This document shows, piece after piece, positions 17,069 through 25,395 of a stretch of DNA of 42,730 bases. The notes under the pieces were generated by a model that saw only the letters and a list, made by a program, of their open reading frames with translations, was not told where the DNA came from and searched no databases. The first letter of the stretch is position 1. Each line of letters starts with the position of its first letter. The translations under genes were made by a program, and so were the position numbers. The stretch comes from Streptomyces africanus (GTDB lineage Bacteria; Actinomycetota; Actinomycetes; Streptomycetales; Streptomycetaceae), in the NCBI RefSeq assembly GCF_002150735.1, contig NZ_MUKA01000241.1:251-42980 (forward strand). The letters run 5' to 3'.

Positions 17069-18242
17069 GCTGGGCGGCGGCGCCCGTCGTCTCCAGCCAG
17101 TTGACGTCGTAGCTCAGCACCAGACGCCCGTCGTCGCTCAGCACCGGGTGCGCCTGCGGGTTGTAGGCGGCCACCTGGCCCTGCGGCAGCGACGGGCTGA
17201 ACTCCTTCGCGGGCCCGTGCCACGGCCCGGCCGGGGAGCATGCCCAGTACGAGGCGACGGTGGTCAGGCCCTTCGTGCCCGCGGCCATCGTGAACAGCAC
17301 ATACGTCCCGCCGTCCCGGACGACCGAGAACGCGCTGCCCACGCCCCTGCGCCGCCCGTCCCCGAGCACCGGCCGGGGGCGGGCGCCGGCCGCCCATGCC
17401 GAGCCGGTCCAGTACCGCCAGGCCGCCGGGTCCCCGAGCCTGCCCTCCGGCACCCGCGCCAGGTACGCGTGCGAGGCCGGGCGGGAGGCGGCCCGGCCGT
17501 CGTCGCCGCCGAAGACGTACGTCCAGCCGTCCTCCTCGACCAGCGTCGTGCCGAACAGCACGCGCCGGGACGGGTCGGGGACCAGCTGCTGGTCGAGCAC
17601 GTTGACGACCGACTCGAGGCGCAGCCCGGGCAGCGACAGCGTGGCCACCTCGGTCGCGGTGGGCACGCCGTAGATCCACGGGGCCTGGCCGGCCGTGCGC
17701 ACCCACAGCAGCACCCGGACGACCTGCTCGGAGGAGCCGGGGGAGCGGGGTTCGACACGGGCCGCCACCGGCCAGCGCCACTGGTTCGGCGCCGGGTCGG
17801 CGAAGAGCGGGGCGGGGAGGGTGGTCTCCAGCCGGCCGTCGCGCATCAGCACGGCCGAGTTGCGCACCAGCGGCGCGGTGGTGTCCCGCCAGGCGTAGGA
17901 CTCGCCGGCCGGGTTGGGCGGGCCGTACACCCGGCCCAGATAGGTGTCCGAGAACAGCCACAGCACCCGGCCGTCCGGCAGCCGCACCGAGTGGGTGCCG
18001 TCGCCGCCGGTCCAGTCGTCGGTGCGGCTCGCGTCGTCGCCGTAGCGGGCGAACTCGGCGGTGAGGCCGTCGTCCGGCTGCCAGGAGCGGACCGTGCGCG
18101 CCCGGCAGGCGGTGCCCTCGTCGGGGCTCTCGTCCTCGGGGAGGGCGATGAGCAGCGCGGCCCCGAGAACCAGGACCAGCAGCAGGCCGATCCCGGTTCC
18201 CGTGCGCTGTCGTGCTCGTGCTGCACTTGCGTCGTCGGGCAC
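17004..18242 (-). CDS. Membrane-anchored or secreted DUF5005-like beta-propeller protein
   Basis: This is a 412-residue protein with a short cytoplasmic Arg-rich start and one hydrophobic segment (GIGLLLVLVLGAALLIALP) at about residues 17-35, then an extracellular region. DGTHSVRLPDGRVLWLFSDT and PQGQVAAYNPQAHPVL recall the DUF4185/DUF5005 five-bladed-propeller families related to glycoside hydrolases. No catalytic residues can be assigned, so enzymatic activity is unproven. The GTG at 18242 lies 11 bp after the sialidase stop and fits a two-gene operon. A start at 18290 would overlap the sialidase and is less likely. A surface glycan is a reasonable substrate guess from the neighbour. Its 3' end overlaps the convergent transporter gene by 65 bp. 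Confidence 0.75.
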   Translation of the reverse strand: MPDDASAARARQRTGTGIGLLLVLVLGAALLIALPEDESPDEGTACRARTVRSWQPDDGLTAEFARYGDDASRTDDWTGGDGTHSVRLPDGRVLWLFSDTYLGRVYGPPNPAGESYAWRDTTAPLVRNSAVLMRDGRLETTLPAPLFADPAPNQWRWPVAARVEPRSPGSSEQVVRVLLWVRTAGQAPWIYGVPTATEVATLSLPGLRLESVVNVLDQQLVPDPSRRVLFGTTLVEEDGWTYVFGGDDGRAASRPASHAYLARVPEGRLGDPAAWRYWTGSAWAAGARPRPVLGDGRRRGVGSAFSVVRDGGTYVLFTMAAGTKGLTTVASYWACSPAGPWHGPAKEFSPSLPQGQVAAYNPQAHPVLSDDGRLVLSYDVNWLETTGAAAQLSRNVSLYRPRFVALRLAPAR

Positions 18243-18253
18243 GCCCCGTGACG

Positions 18254-20125
18254 TTAGTTGCTGCCGCTCACCCGGTCCATGGGGAGCCACAGCACCGTGC
18301 CCCTGCCGGCGGCGGCCCTGGCGCCGACGGCCAACTCCCCGTCGCTGAGCGCCCGGTTCCAGACCCGGACGTCGTCGATCGCCCCCGTCAGGAACGCCCG
18401 GCTGTCCATGCGCTGGCCGATGTGCACGCCGAACGGGGAGTTACGGCTGACCGAGCCCGGCACGTCCGGGGTGCTGACCGGCGTGCCGTCGAGGAAGAGG
18501 GTCAGTGTCCCGCCGCCCCGGCGCAGCACCAGGTGGTGCCAGCGGCCGTCGTTGTGGGCGCCGTCGGTCCACACCGAGGCCGTCCTGACGGTCGTCGCGC
18601 CCGACCGGGTGGTGACGAGCGCCCGGACCCGGTCGCTCGCCGGCTCCCCGCGCAGCCAGATCTGCGGCTGGCTGTTGCCGATGCCGCCCATCCACAGGAA
18701 GGGCTGTTCGCCGGTCGTGGCCGTGTAGCGGAAGAACAGCGAGGCGGTGAAGTCGCCCTCGCCGAGCGTCAGAGCGGACCGGTACGGCAGGCGTACGGCG
18801 TCGTCGGTGCCGTCGAAGGTCAGCGCACCGCCGCGGACACCGACCGTCCGCCCGGCACCGCCGAGCACGGCCGCGGGCCGTGCGCCCCACGCGACGTCGC
18901 GGGTGGTCGGGTCGGCGCCCCGGCGTGGTGTCAGCCAGTCCTCGGTGAAGCGGGCGAAGCGGATCTCGTCCCGGGCGTCGACCGCGCCGCCCTCGTACAG
19001 CAGGCCCACCGTCGAGGGGCCGACCGCCGCCATGTCGGAGTAGCCGGACCAGTCCGTGGTCACGACCGTGCCCCGGTCCACGCTGTCCCAGGTGCGCCCG
19101 CCGTCGTAGGAGGAGCGGACCGTCATCGTCCGGCGGCGGTCCGGATCCGCCGGGGCGGACAGCAGCATGCGGTGGTTCAGGCGCAGGATCGCGCCCTGGA
19201 CCTGTGGGGTGTAGAGGTCCGGGAGGGCGCGGAAGGGCGCGGCGAAGCTGTCGCCGCCGTCCAGGCTGAGGGTCTGGGAGCGGTGGCCGAGGTCGGTGCC
19301 GTCCTGCTCCCGGCCGCTGACGAGGACGGCCCCGTCGGCGCGTTCGGCGAGCGTCACCTCCGAGGGCTTCTGCCGGAACATGCCGTCCTGCGCTATCGGC
19401 CAGGAGTCCGTGGCGCCGATCCGCCACTCGTGGCCGCCGTCGTCGCTGACGATGAGCGCGGCGTGGTTCGCGGTGACCCGGCTGCCGTCCCACGTCTCGG
19501 TGTTGACGCCGAAGACCAGCCGCCCGGCGTGTTTCCCGCGGGTGAGCTGGATGCCGTGCACGGGCCCGGTGGCGTACCAGGAGTTCCAGTGCCCGGGCAG
19601 GATCCGGTCGCTCAGGTCGCGCGGCTCGGACCAGGTCCGGCCGTCGTCGTCGCTGTACTGGAGGTGCGGCGTGCGGTCGCAGGGCACGGTGCAGTTGCCG
19701 GCGTCCGTACGGCCCGTGTTGTACGTCTCGGCCAGCAGGATCCGGCCGGTCCTGCGGTCCACGAGGGGCGCCGGGTTGCCGTGCGTGTCGCCCGCGCCCT
19801 CGTTGACGACCTGGAGCGGGCCCCAGGTGCGGCCGCCGTCGGTGGAGCGTTTGAGGACGATGTCGATGTCGGCCGCGTCACCGCAGTTGAGGACGCGGCC
19901 CTCGGCGAACGCGAGCAGTGTGCCGGCCGTGGTCCGCACGATCGCGGGGATCCGGAAGCACGCGTAACCGGGGTCCTGGGAGGCCCTGAAGAGGACCTGT
20001 TGCTCGAACTCCGGTAAGTCCGCGGCGGGTTGGGCGCGGGCCGGGCCGACGGGCGCGAGCAGCGCCGCGGCGGTGAGGACGGCTGTCAGGGTGGATCTCA
20101 GACGTGCGCGAAGACTTGACGGCAT
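18254..20125 (-). CDS. Secreted exo-alpha-sialidase (GH33) with C-terminal LamG-like domain
   Basis: This 623-residue protein should cleave terminal sialic acids. A signal peptide ends near residue 31 (LLAPVGPARA). The sialidase FRIP motif is at 57-60, carrying the first arginine of the carboxylate-binding triad. The acid/base Asp lies in AADIDIVLKRS, and the Glu of KPSEVTLAE (E256) and Tyr of WSGYSDMA fit the nucleophile pair. Asp-boxes are at 94-101 (STDGGRTW), 158-165, 227-234 and 287-294, with another, SYDGGRTW, further on. From about residue 420 a concanavalin/LamG domain follows (LTFDGTDDAVRLPYRS, GAIDDVRVWNRALSDGEL), which probably binds carbohydrate. It is first in a two-gene operon with the DUF5005-like gene. 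The 166 bp upstream holds no recognisable operator. Confidence 0.92.
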   Translation of the reverse strand: MPSSLRARLRSTLTAVLTAAALLAPVGPARAQPAADLPEFEQQVLFRASQDPGYACFRIPAIVRTTAGTLLAFAEGRVLNCGDAADIDIVLKRSTDGGRTWGPLQVVNEGAGDTHGNPAPLVDRRTGRILLAETYNTGRTDAGNCTVPCDRTPHLQYSDDDGRTWSEPRDLSDRILPGHWNSWYATGPVHGIQLTRGKHAGRLVFGVNTETWDGSRVTANHAALIVSDDGGHEWRIGATDSWPIAQDGMFRQKPSEVTLAERADGAVLVSGREQDGTDLGHRSQTLSLDGGDSFAAPFRALPDLYTPQVQGAILRLNHRMLLSAPADPDRRRTMTVRSSYDGGRTWDSVDRGTVVTTDWSGYSDMAAVGPSTVGLLYEGGAVDARDEIRFARFTEDWLTPRRGADPTTRDVAWGARPAAVLGGAGRTVGVRGGALTFDGTDDAVRLPYRSALTLGEGDFTASLFFRYTATTGEQPFLWMGGIGNSQPQIWLRGEPASDRVRALVTTRSGATTVRTASVWTDGAHNDGRWHHLVLRRGGGTLTLFLDGTPVSTPDVPGSVSRNSPFGVHIGQRMDSRAFLTGAIDDVRVWNRALSDGELAVGARAAAGRGTVLWLPMDRVSGSN

Positions 20126-20291
20126 GGTGCGACCTGCCCTTCATGCGTCTGTCGGCTGGACCACCGAGGCATGGGAACGGAATCCGGGGAGCCGATATGC
20201 GGGCTTACATGCGAACCAACCGGACATCCCACGTCCCATGTGTGGGCCACAGACGGTACTTGGCTCACAGACCCCCCACAAGGAGCGTGCG

Positions 20292-21209
20292 TCAGGGGAT
20301 GAGGACGACCTTGCCGAGGTTGGCCCTGGCCTCGATCTCCCCGTGCGCCTTCGCCGCGTCCTCCAGGGCGAACTGCCCGTGGACGACGGGCCTCAGCTCT
20401 CCGGCGGCGAACAGCCGCCACAGCTCCTCGCGCCACTGCTCGTACACCTCCGGCTTCCCGCGGGCGATGCGGGCCATCTGGAACCCGATCACCGACTTGG
20501 CACCCACGAGCAGGTCGTACGCCTGGATGATGCCGCCGCCCGAGCTGTACGCCACCAGCCGTCCCTCCGGGGCGAGTGCCGCGAGGGCCGGGGTGAGCAG
20601 CTCGCCGCCGACCGCGTCCAGGGCGTAGTCGACCGGGGTGCCCCAGGTGTCGTCGCCGTAGGAGACGACGTGGTCGGCGCCGAGGCCGCGGACGAAACCG
20701 GCCTTGGCCGGGTCGGAGACGGCCCCCACGACCCGCCCGGCGCCCCGCGTCCTGGCCAGCTGCACGGCCAGGTGGCCGACACCGCTCGCCGCCCCCGTGA
20801 CCAGGGCCGCCTCGCCCGGCTCGGGTCGTGCCGCCTCCAGGGCGCCGAGGGCGACCAGGCCGCTGCGGACCAGGGCGACCGCGTCGACGGCGCCGGCCTC
20901 TGCCGGGATCGGGGAGGCCATGGCCTCGTGCAGGAGCGCGAAGTCGGCGTAGCCGTGGCCGAAGCAGAGCCCCGTCACGCGGTCGCCGGTGCCGAAGCGG
21001 GTGACGCCCTCGCCGACGGCCGTGACCTCCCCGGCGATCTCGCCGCCGAGCGGGACCGGCTCCGCCGCCTCGCCGACCTTGCGTACGACCGGGAGCGTGA
21101 CGCCGATCGCCTCCGCGCGCACCAGCAACTCTCCGGGGCCCGGCTCGGGCACCGGTGCCTCCTCCATGAACAGGGGGCCGCCTCGGGATTCGTAGCGGAC
21201 GCGGCGCAT
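20292..21209 (-). CDS. Quinone oxidoreductase-like MDR family dehydrogenase
   Basis: This is a 305-residue medium-chain dehydrogenase/reductase of the NADPH:quinone reductase type. A GroES-like N-terminal domain (PVPEPGPGELLVRAEAIGV, GGEIAGEVTAVGEGVTRF, GDRVTGL) is followed by the nucleotide-binding motif VTGAASGVGHLAVQLA. The zinc ligands of alcohol dehydrogenases are absent, which fits the zinc-independent quinone reductase branch. The ATG at 21209 has a textbook GGAGG 4 bp upstream. It is divergent from a MarR gene, and the gap contains paired operators, so induction by a small electrophile or quinone through MarR release is likely. Confidence 0.88.
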   Translation of the reverse strand: MRRVRYESRGGPLFMEEAPVPEPGPGELLVRAEAIGVTLPVVRKVGEAAEPVPLGGEIAGEVTAVGEGVTRFGTGDRVTGLCFGHGYADFALLHEAMASPIPAEAGAVDAVALVRSGLVALGALEAARPEPGEAALVTGAASGVGHLAVQLARTRGAGRVVGAVSDPAKAGFVRGLGADHVVSYGDDTWGTPVDYALDAVGGELLTPALAALAPEGRLVAYSSGGGIIQAYDLLVGAKSVIGFQMARIARGKPEVYEQWREELWRLFAAGELRPVVHGQFALEDAAKAHGEIEARANLGKVVLIP

Positions 21210-21234
21210 CGCACCTCCGGATGTCGTGGATGGT

Positions 21235-21262
21235 CCCCACGATTTCGTTGGGGTCCCCAACG
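21235..21262. promoter_or_regulatory. MarR-type operator, overlapping inverted repeats
   Basis: CCCCACGATTTCGTTGGGG (21235-21253) overlaps a perfect 17-bp palindrome CGTTGGGG-T-CCCCAACG (21246-21262). It lies 26-53 bp upstream of the dehydrogenase start. The ACGATTTC core recurs in the second site at 21284-21302, which supports one regulator binding both. Confidence 0.65.
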
Positions 21263-21283
21263 GTATAGGAGGATCATAGGAGG

Positions 21284-21307
21284 AACCAACGATTTCTTGG
21301 TTAGGCT
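21284..21307 (+). promoter_or_regulatory. Second MarR-type operator and leaderless marR promoter -10
   Basis: AACCAA-CGATTTC-TTGGTT (21284-21302) is a 6-bp inverted repeat with a 7-nt centre, sharing CCAACGATTTC-TTGG with the first site. It overlaps TAGGCT (21302-21307), a good Streptomyces -10 element. Only 6 nt separate it from the ATG at 21314, so transcription probably begins at the start codon and the mRNA is leaderless. Repressor bound here would block its own gene. Confidence 0.6.
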
Positions 21308-21313
21308 GCGGCC

Positions 21314-21751
21314 ATGTCGGAAGCCCCCCTCCCCGCGATCCGCTCCCTGCCCAGCTGGCTGCTCGGCCGTGCCGCCGCCCGCGGCCGCGCCCTGGTGGCG
21401 GCGGCGCTGGCCGAGCAGGACATGCGGATGTGGCACCACGTGGTGCTGTCCGCCGTCCGCGACCTCGGCCCCGTCGCCCAGGCCGACCTCGGCCGCGGGG
21501 TCCGGCTGGACCCCAAGGACCTGGTCGGGATCCTGAACGACCTCCAGGCGGCGGGCCTCGTCGTGCGCGAGCCGGACCCGAAGGACCGGCGGAAGAACGC
21601 GGTGTCCCTCACCGCCCCGGGAGCCCGGCTGCTGACGCGCTGCGAGGAGGCGGCCCGCGCGGCCAACGACGAACTGCTCGCCCCGCTGTCGGAGGCCGAA
21701 CGCGAGCAGTTCACGGGGATGCTGCTCCGGATATCCGGCACAGCCGACTGA
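21314..21751 (+). CDS. MarR-family transcriptional regulator
   Basis: This is a 145-residue winged-helix repressor. The recognition helix region ADLGRGVRLDPKDLVGILND is followed by the wing DPKDRRKNAVSLTAPG, which holds the conserved D-x-R-R of MarR proteins. The length is typical. No ribosome site precedes the ATG, consistent with a leaderless transcript from the adjacent -10. It probably represses itself and the divergent quinone-reductase-like gene. The ligand is unknown. A small GC hairpin follows before the convergent fdhD. Confidence 0.9.
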   Translation: MSEAPLPAIRSLPSWLLGRAAARGRALVAAALAEQDMRMWHHVVLSAVRDLGPVAQADLGRGVRLDPKDLVGILNDLQAAGLVVREPDPKDRRKNAVSLTAPGARLLTRCEEAARAANDELLAPLSEAEREQFTGMLLRISGTAD

Positions 21752-21786
21752 GGACTCCCCGTTGTTGCGCGCGGGCCGAGACGGGG

Positions 21787-21803
21787 CCCCTGCGGCGCAG
21801 GGG
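21787..21803. terminator. Possible hairpin terminator between marR-like gene and fdhD
   Basis: CCCCTGC-GGC-GCAGGGG is a perfect 7-bp stem with a 3-nt loop in a very GC-rich convergent gap. No T-run follows. Confidence 0.4.
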
Positions 21804-21852
21804 GCGCTCCCCGCCGGTCGGGGCCCCGCCGCCGTGTCGCGGGAGAACCAGC

Positions 21853-22701
21853 TCAGCCCTGGGCGGCCGCGGCCCGCAGGGCGATGCGGTCCTCACCCGC
21901 GTACACGTTCATGGAGGCGCCCCGCAGGAAGCCCACCAGTGTCAGGCCCGTCTCGGCGGCCAGGTCCACCGCCAGCGAGGACGGCGCCGACACCGCCGCC
22001 AGGACCGGGATACCGGCCATCACGGCCTTCTGCGCCAGCTCGAAGGAGGCCCGGCCCGAGACGAGCAGGACCGTCCGCGACAGCGGCAGCTCCCCGTTCT
22101 GCAGGGCACGGCCGACCAGCTTGTCGACCGCGTTGTGCCGGCCCACGTCCTCCCGGACGTCCAGCAGCTCGCCGTCCTCCGAGAAGAGGGCCGCCGCGTG
22201 CAGGCCGCCGGTCCGGTCGAAGACCCGCTGGGCGGCACGCAGCCGGTCGGGCAGGCTCGCGAGCAGCTCGGGGGTGACCCGGACCGGGGGAGTGTCGGCT
22301 ATGGGCCAGCGGGCCGTCGTCCGTACGGCGTCCAGCGACGCCTTGCCGCACAGCCCGCAGGAGGAGGTCGTGTAGACGTTCCGCTCCAGGGTGATGTCGG
22401 GTATGACCACCCCCGGGGCCGTCTGCACATCGACCACGTTGTACGTGTTCGAGCCGTCTGCCGTGGCCCCGGCGCAGTAGACGATGTTCCTGAGGTCCCG
22501 CTGCCCGCCCAGCACCCCCTCGCTCACCAGGAAGCCCGCCGCCAGCGCGAAGTCGTCGCCCGGGGTGCGCATGGTGATCGCCAGGGGCTTGCCGTTCAGC
22601 CGGATCTCCAGCGGTTCCTCGGCGACGAGTGTGTCGGGACGGCTGGAGACCGCCCCGTCCCGGATGCGGAGCACCTTGCGTCGTTCCGTGACTCGTCCCA
22701 T
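21853..22701 (-). CDS. fdhD: Formate dehydrogenase accessory sulfurtransferase FdhD
   Basis: This is a 282-residue FdhD. The protein passes sulfur from a cysteine desulfurase to the molybdenum cofactor so that formate dehydrogenase becomes active. The catalytic CGLCG motif is intact, with C115 and C118, and the fold signatures TMRTPGDDFALAAGFLVSEG and VGRHNAVDKLVG are clear. It is the last gene of the minus-strand formate dehydrogenase operon, 7 bp after the Fe-S subunit stop. That supports calling the upstream genes formate dehydrogenase rather than another molybdopterin enzyme. Confidence 0.96.
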   Translation of the reverse strand: MGRVTERRKVLRIRDGAVSSRPDTLVAEEPLEIRLNGKPLAITMRTPGDDFALAAGFLVSEGVLGGQRDLRNIVYCAGATADGSNTYNVVDVQTAPGVVIPDITLERNVYTTSSCGLCGKASLDAVRTTARWPIADTPPVRVTPELLASLPDRLRAAQRVFDRTGGLHAAALFSEDGELLDVREDVGRHNAVDKLVGRALQNGELPLSRTVLLVSGRASFELAQKAVMAGIPVLAAVSAPSSLAVDLAAETGLTLVGFLRGASMNVYAGEDRIALRAAAAQG

Positions 22702-22708
22702 GTCCTGA

Positions 22709-23569
22709 TCAGCCCCGGTTCTGTACGTGCTGGTAGCCGAAGCGGCCCTTGATGCAGAGGTTGCCGTGGGTCACCGGATTGTCGTGCGGTGACGTGACCT
22801 TCACGATCTCATTGTCCTGCACGTGCAGGGTCAGGTTGCAGCCCACTCCGCAGTACGCGCACACCGTGGTCGTCTCCGTCTGCCGCGACTCGTCCCACGT
22901 ACCCGCCGCGCGCATGTCGAACTCGGACTTGAAGGACAGCGCACCCGTCGGGCACACCTCGATGCAGTTCCCGCAGTACACGCACGCCGAGTCGGTCAGC
23001 GGGGCGTCGTGCTCCACGGCGATCCGGGCGTCGAAACCGCGCCCGGCGACCGAGATCGCGAAGGTGTTCTGCCACTGGTCGCCGCAGGCGTCCACGCACT
23101 TGTAGCAGAGGATGCATTTGTCGTAGTCGCGTACGTACAGGTCGTTGTCGATCTTCGGTTCCTCGTTGAGGCGGGCCGCATCCGGGCCGAAGCGGTCCGG
23201 CTTGGCCTCGTACTCCTTGAGCCACCCGGCGACCCTGGGCGTGGTCGACAGGTCGACGGAGGACGCGAGCAGTTCGAGGACGACCTTGCGGCTGTGCCGG
23301 GCGCGCTCGGTGCCGGTGCGCACCTCCATGCCCGGCTCGGCCTTGCGGGAGCAGGCCGGGACGAGGGTGCGGGCCCCCTCGACCTCGACGACACAGACCC
23401 GGCAGGCGTTCTTCGGGCGCAGGGTGTCGCCCTCGCACAGGGTCGGGATGTCCTTGCCCGCGGCCCGGCAGGCGTCCAGGATCGTCGAGCCCTCGGGGAC
23501 CCGGGCCTGTTCGCCGTCGATCGTGAACTCCAGCATGCGGCGCGGGATCCCCAGCGGTGTGACGGTCAT
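22709..23569 (-). CDS. Formate dehydrogenase Fe-S subunit carrying the detached Fe4S4 domain of the Mo subunit
   Basis: This 286-residue electron-transfer protein corresponds to the N-terminal third of an FdsA/NuoG-like alpha subunit. A plant-type [2Fe-2S] site uses C45, C56, C59 and C73. Two [4Fe-4S] sites follow at C152/155/158/162 (CILCYKCVDAC) and C196/199/202/206 (CVYCGNCIEVC). The last 50 residues (CAYCGVGC at 237-244, plus C272 in NLCIKGRFG) are the Fe4S4 domain that normally begins a molybdopterin oxidoreductase. The NuoG-type His-x3-Cys-x2-Cys-x5-Cys motif expected at about residues 103-120 is absent (ASSVDLSTTPRVAGWLKEYE). The ATG at 23569 overlaps the stop of the diaphorase gene by 4 bp, implying coupled translation. 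It likely bridges the Mo site and the flavin subunit. Confidence 0.9.
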   Translation of the reverse strand: MTVTPLGIPRRMLEFTIDGEQARVPEGSTILDACRAAGKDIPTLCEGDTLRPKNACRVCVVEVEGARTLVPACSRKAEPGMEVRTGTERARHSRKVVLELLASSVDLSTTPRVAGWLKEYEAKPDRFGPDAARLNEEPKIDNDLYVRDYDKCILCYKCVDACGDQWQNTFAISVAGRGFDARIAVEHDAPLTDSACVYCGNCIEVCPTGALSFKSEFDMRAAGTWDESRQTETTTVCAYCGVGCNLTLHVQDNEIVKVTSPHDNPVTHGNLCIKGRFGYQHVQNRG

Positions 23570-25389
23570 TCGTACGCCCCCAGACGGTCGATGGCGGATT
23601 CCACGGCGTTCCACGCGGTCTGCCCGAGACCGCAGATCGAGGCGTCCCGCATCGCGCGGCCGACCTCCCTGAGCAGGGCGATGTCGTCCGCGGCGGCGGC
23701 GCCGGTGCGCTCCGCGATCCGGTGCAGCGCCTCCTCCTGCCGCACGGTCCCGACCCGGCACGGCACGCACTGGCCGCACGACTCGTCGCGGAAGAACTCC
23801 GCGATGCGCAGCAGCAGCCGGGGGAGGGGCACGCTGTCGTCGAAGGCCATGACGACCCCCGAGCCGAGCGTCGTGCCCGCCTCCCGCGTCCCTTCGAAGG
23901 TGAGCGGGATGTCCAGCTCGTCGGCCCGGACGAAACCGCCCGCCGCCCCGCCGAGCAGCACCGCCCGCAACCCGTCCCGCACCCCGGCGAGGGCGAGCAG
24001 GTCGCCCAGCGTCGCGCCGAACGGCAGCTCGTAGACACCCGGCCGCTCCACGGTGCCGGACACGCAGAACAGCTTGGGCCCGGTGGACCTCTCGGTGCCG
24101 ATCGCCGCGTACGCCGGGGCGCCGATGGTGAGGATCGGCAGGACGTTGACCAGCGTCTCCACGTTGTTCTCGACCGTCGGCTTGCCGAACAGACCCTTCT
24201 CCACGGGGAACGGCGGCTTCGAGCGGGGCTCGCCCCGGTAGCCCTCGATGGAGTTGAACAGGGCCGTCTCCTCACCGCAGATGTAGGCGCCCGCACCGCG
24301 CCGGATCTCGATGTCGAAGGCGTAGCCCTGGCCGAGGACGTCGTCGCCGAGCAGTCCCCGCGCGCGTGCCTGGGCGATCGCGTGCTCGAGCCGGTGCAGG
24401 GCGCGCGGGTACTCGCCGCGCAGGTAGAGGTAGCCCCGGTGGGCACCGGTCGCGTACCCGGCGATCGTCATCGCCTCGACCAGCGCGTAGGGGTCGCCCT
24501 CCATGAGCACGCGGTCCTTGAAGGTGCCCGGCTCGGACTCGTCGGCGTTGCAGACGAGGTAGTGCGGACGGTCCGGCTGGGACGCCGTAGCCTGCCACTT
24601 GCGGCCGGTCGGGAAGGCGGCGCCGCCGCGCCCGACCAGGCCCGAGTCGGTGACCTCGCGGATGACCCCGGCGGGGCCCAGCTCGAAGGCCCGGCGCAGG
24701 GCCGTGTAGCCGCCGTGGGCGCGGTAGTCGTCGAGGGACGCCGGGTCGACCACGCCGACGCGGTGCAGCAGCATCAGGCCGTCCTGCCCGGCCTGGGGCA
24801 CCGCAAGCCCGGCCGGCGGCTCCTGAGGGGCCGAGTCGGGGGCGCTCGCGGCGAGGACGGCGTCGTGCACGGTCGCCGGCGCCGACACCGCCGTACGGAC
24901 CGGGTCCCCGGCCCTGATCGCGAGTGCGGCCGGGGCGCGCTCGCACAGGCCGAGGCACGGGCTGCGCTGGACGCTCACCCCGCTGCCGAGCCCCAGCCGC
25001 TCCTCGATCCCCGCGCACAGCTCCGGCGCACCGGCCGCCGCGCACGCCAGGTCCGTGCAGACGTGGAGCACGGTCGCCGGACGCGGCTTGACGGAGAACA
25101 TGGCGTAGAAGGTGGCGACCCCGTAGGCCTCCGCCGGCGGCACCGTCAGCCGCCGGCACAGGTAGTCCAGGGCGCCGTCGCTGATCCAGCCGACCCGGTC
25201 GTTGATCGCGTGCAGCCCCGGCAACAGCAGGTCGCGGCGGTCCCGGGCCTCACGTCCGCCGCGGGCCCACCTGAGATCGGCGTCGGAACGGTCGGCGCCC
25301 TCCCAGGAGGACTCCGGAGGCCCGAGCAGGGCGTCGACGGCCGCCCGTTCCTCGTCCGTCGGTTTGCTGTCACCGAAGTGCAGGTCCAC
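23566..25389 (-). CDS. Formate dehydrogenase NAD-reducing subunit, NuoE-NuoF (FdsG-FdsB) fusion
   Basis: This is a 607-residue diaphorase that should pass electrons to NAD+. Residues 1 to about 160 are NuoE-like, with [2Fe-2S] ligands C111, C116, C145 and C149 (CTDLAC, CLGLC). From about 195 the NuoF part begins: FMN/NADH-binding GRGGAAFPTGRKW, then NADESEPGTFKDR, RRGAGAYICGEETAL and SIEGYRGEPRSKPPFP. The [4Fe-4S] site is SCGQCVPCRVG near 530, with its fourth Cys in ICGLGQ near 584. In NAD-dependent formate dehydrogenases such as FdsABG these are usually two proteins; here they are one. GTG at 25389 lies 6 bp after the catalytic-subunit stop, with GGGGTGA as ribosome site. Confidence 0.93.
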   Translation of the reverse strand: MDLHFGDSKPTDEERAAVDALLGPPESSWEGADRSDADLRWARGGREARDRRDLLLPGLHAINDRVGWISDGALDYLCRRLTVPPAEAYGVATFYAMFSVKPRPATVLHVCTDLACAAAGAPELCAGIEERLGLGSGVSVQRSPCLGLCERAPAALAIRAGDPVRTAVSAPATVHDAVLAASAPDSAPQEPPAGLAVPQAGQDGLMLLHRVGVVDPASLDDYRAHGGYTALRRAFELGPAGVIREVTDSGLVGRGGAAFPTGRKWQATASQPDRPHYLVCNADESEPGTFKDRVLMEGDPYALVEAMTIAGYATGAHRGYLYLRGEYPRALHRLEHAIAQARARGLLGDDVLGQGYAFDIEIRRGAGAYICGEETALFNSIEGYRGEPRSKPPFPVEKGLFGKPTVENNVETLVNVLPILTIGAPAYAAIGTERSTGPKLFCVSGTVERPGVYELPFGATLGDLLALAGVRDGLRAVLLGGAAGGFVRADELDIPLTFEGTREAGTTLGSGVVMAFDDSVPLPRLLLRIAEFFRDESCGQCVPCRVGTVRQEEALHRIAERTGAAAADDIALLREVGRAMRDASICGLGQTAWNAVESAIDRLGAYE

Positions 25390-25395
25390 AGTGCG

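Noticed and set aside
20073..21536. Plus-strand open frame opposite the quinone-reductase-like gene
   Set aside because: Shadow of the minus-strand gene that also crosses the operator region, with no domain or ribosome site.
25139..25160. Possible internal gene in the diaphorase region, because another frame is open
   Set aside because: The NuoE and NuoF motifs are continuous in one frame through this point, so no separate gene is needed.
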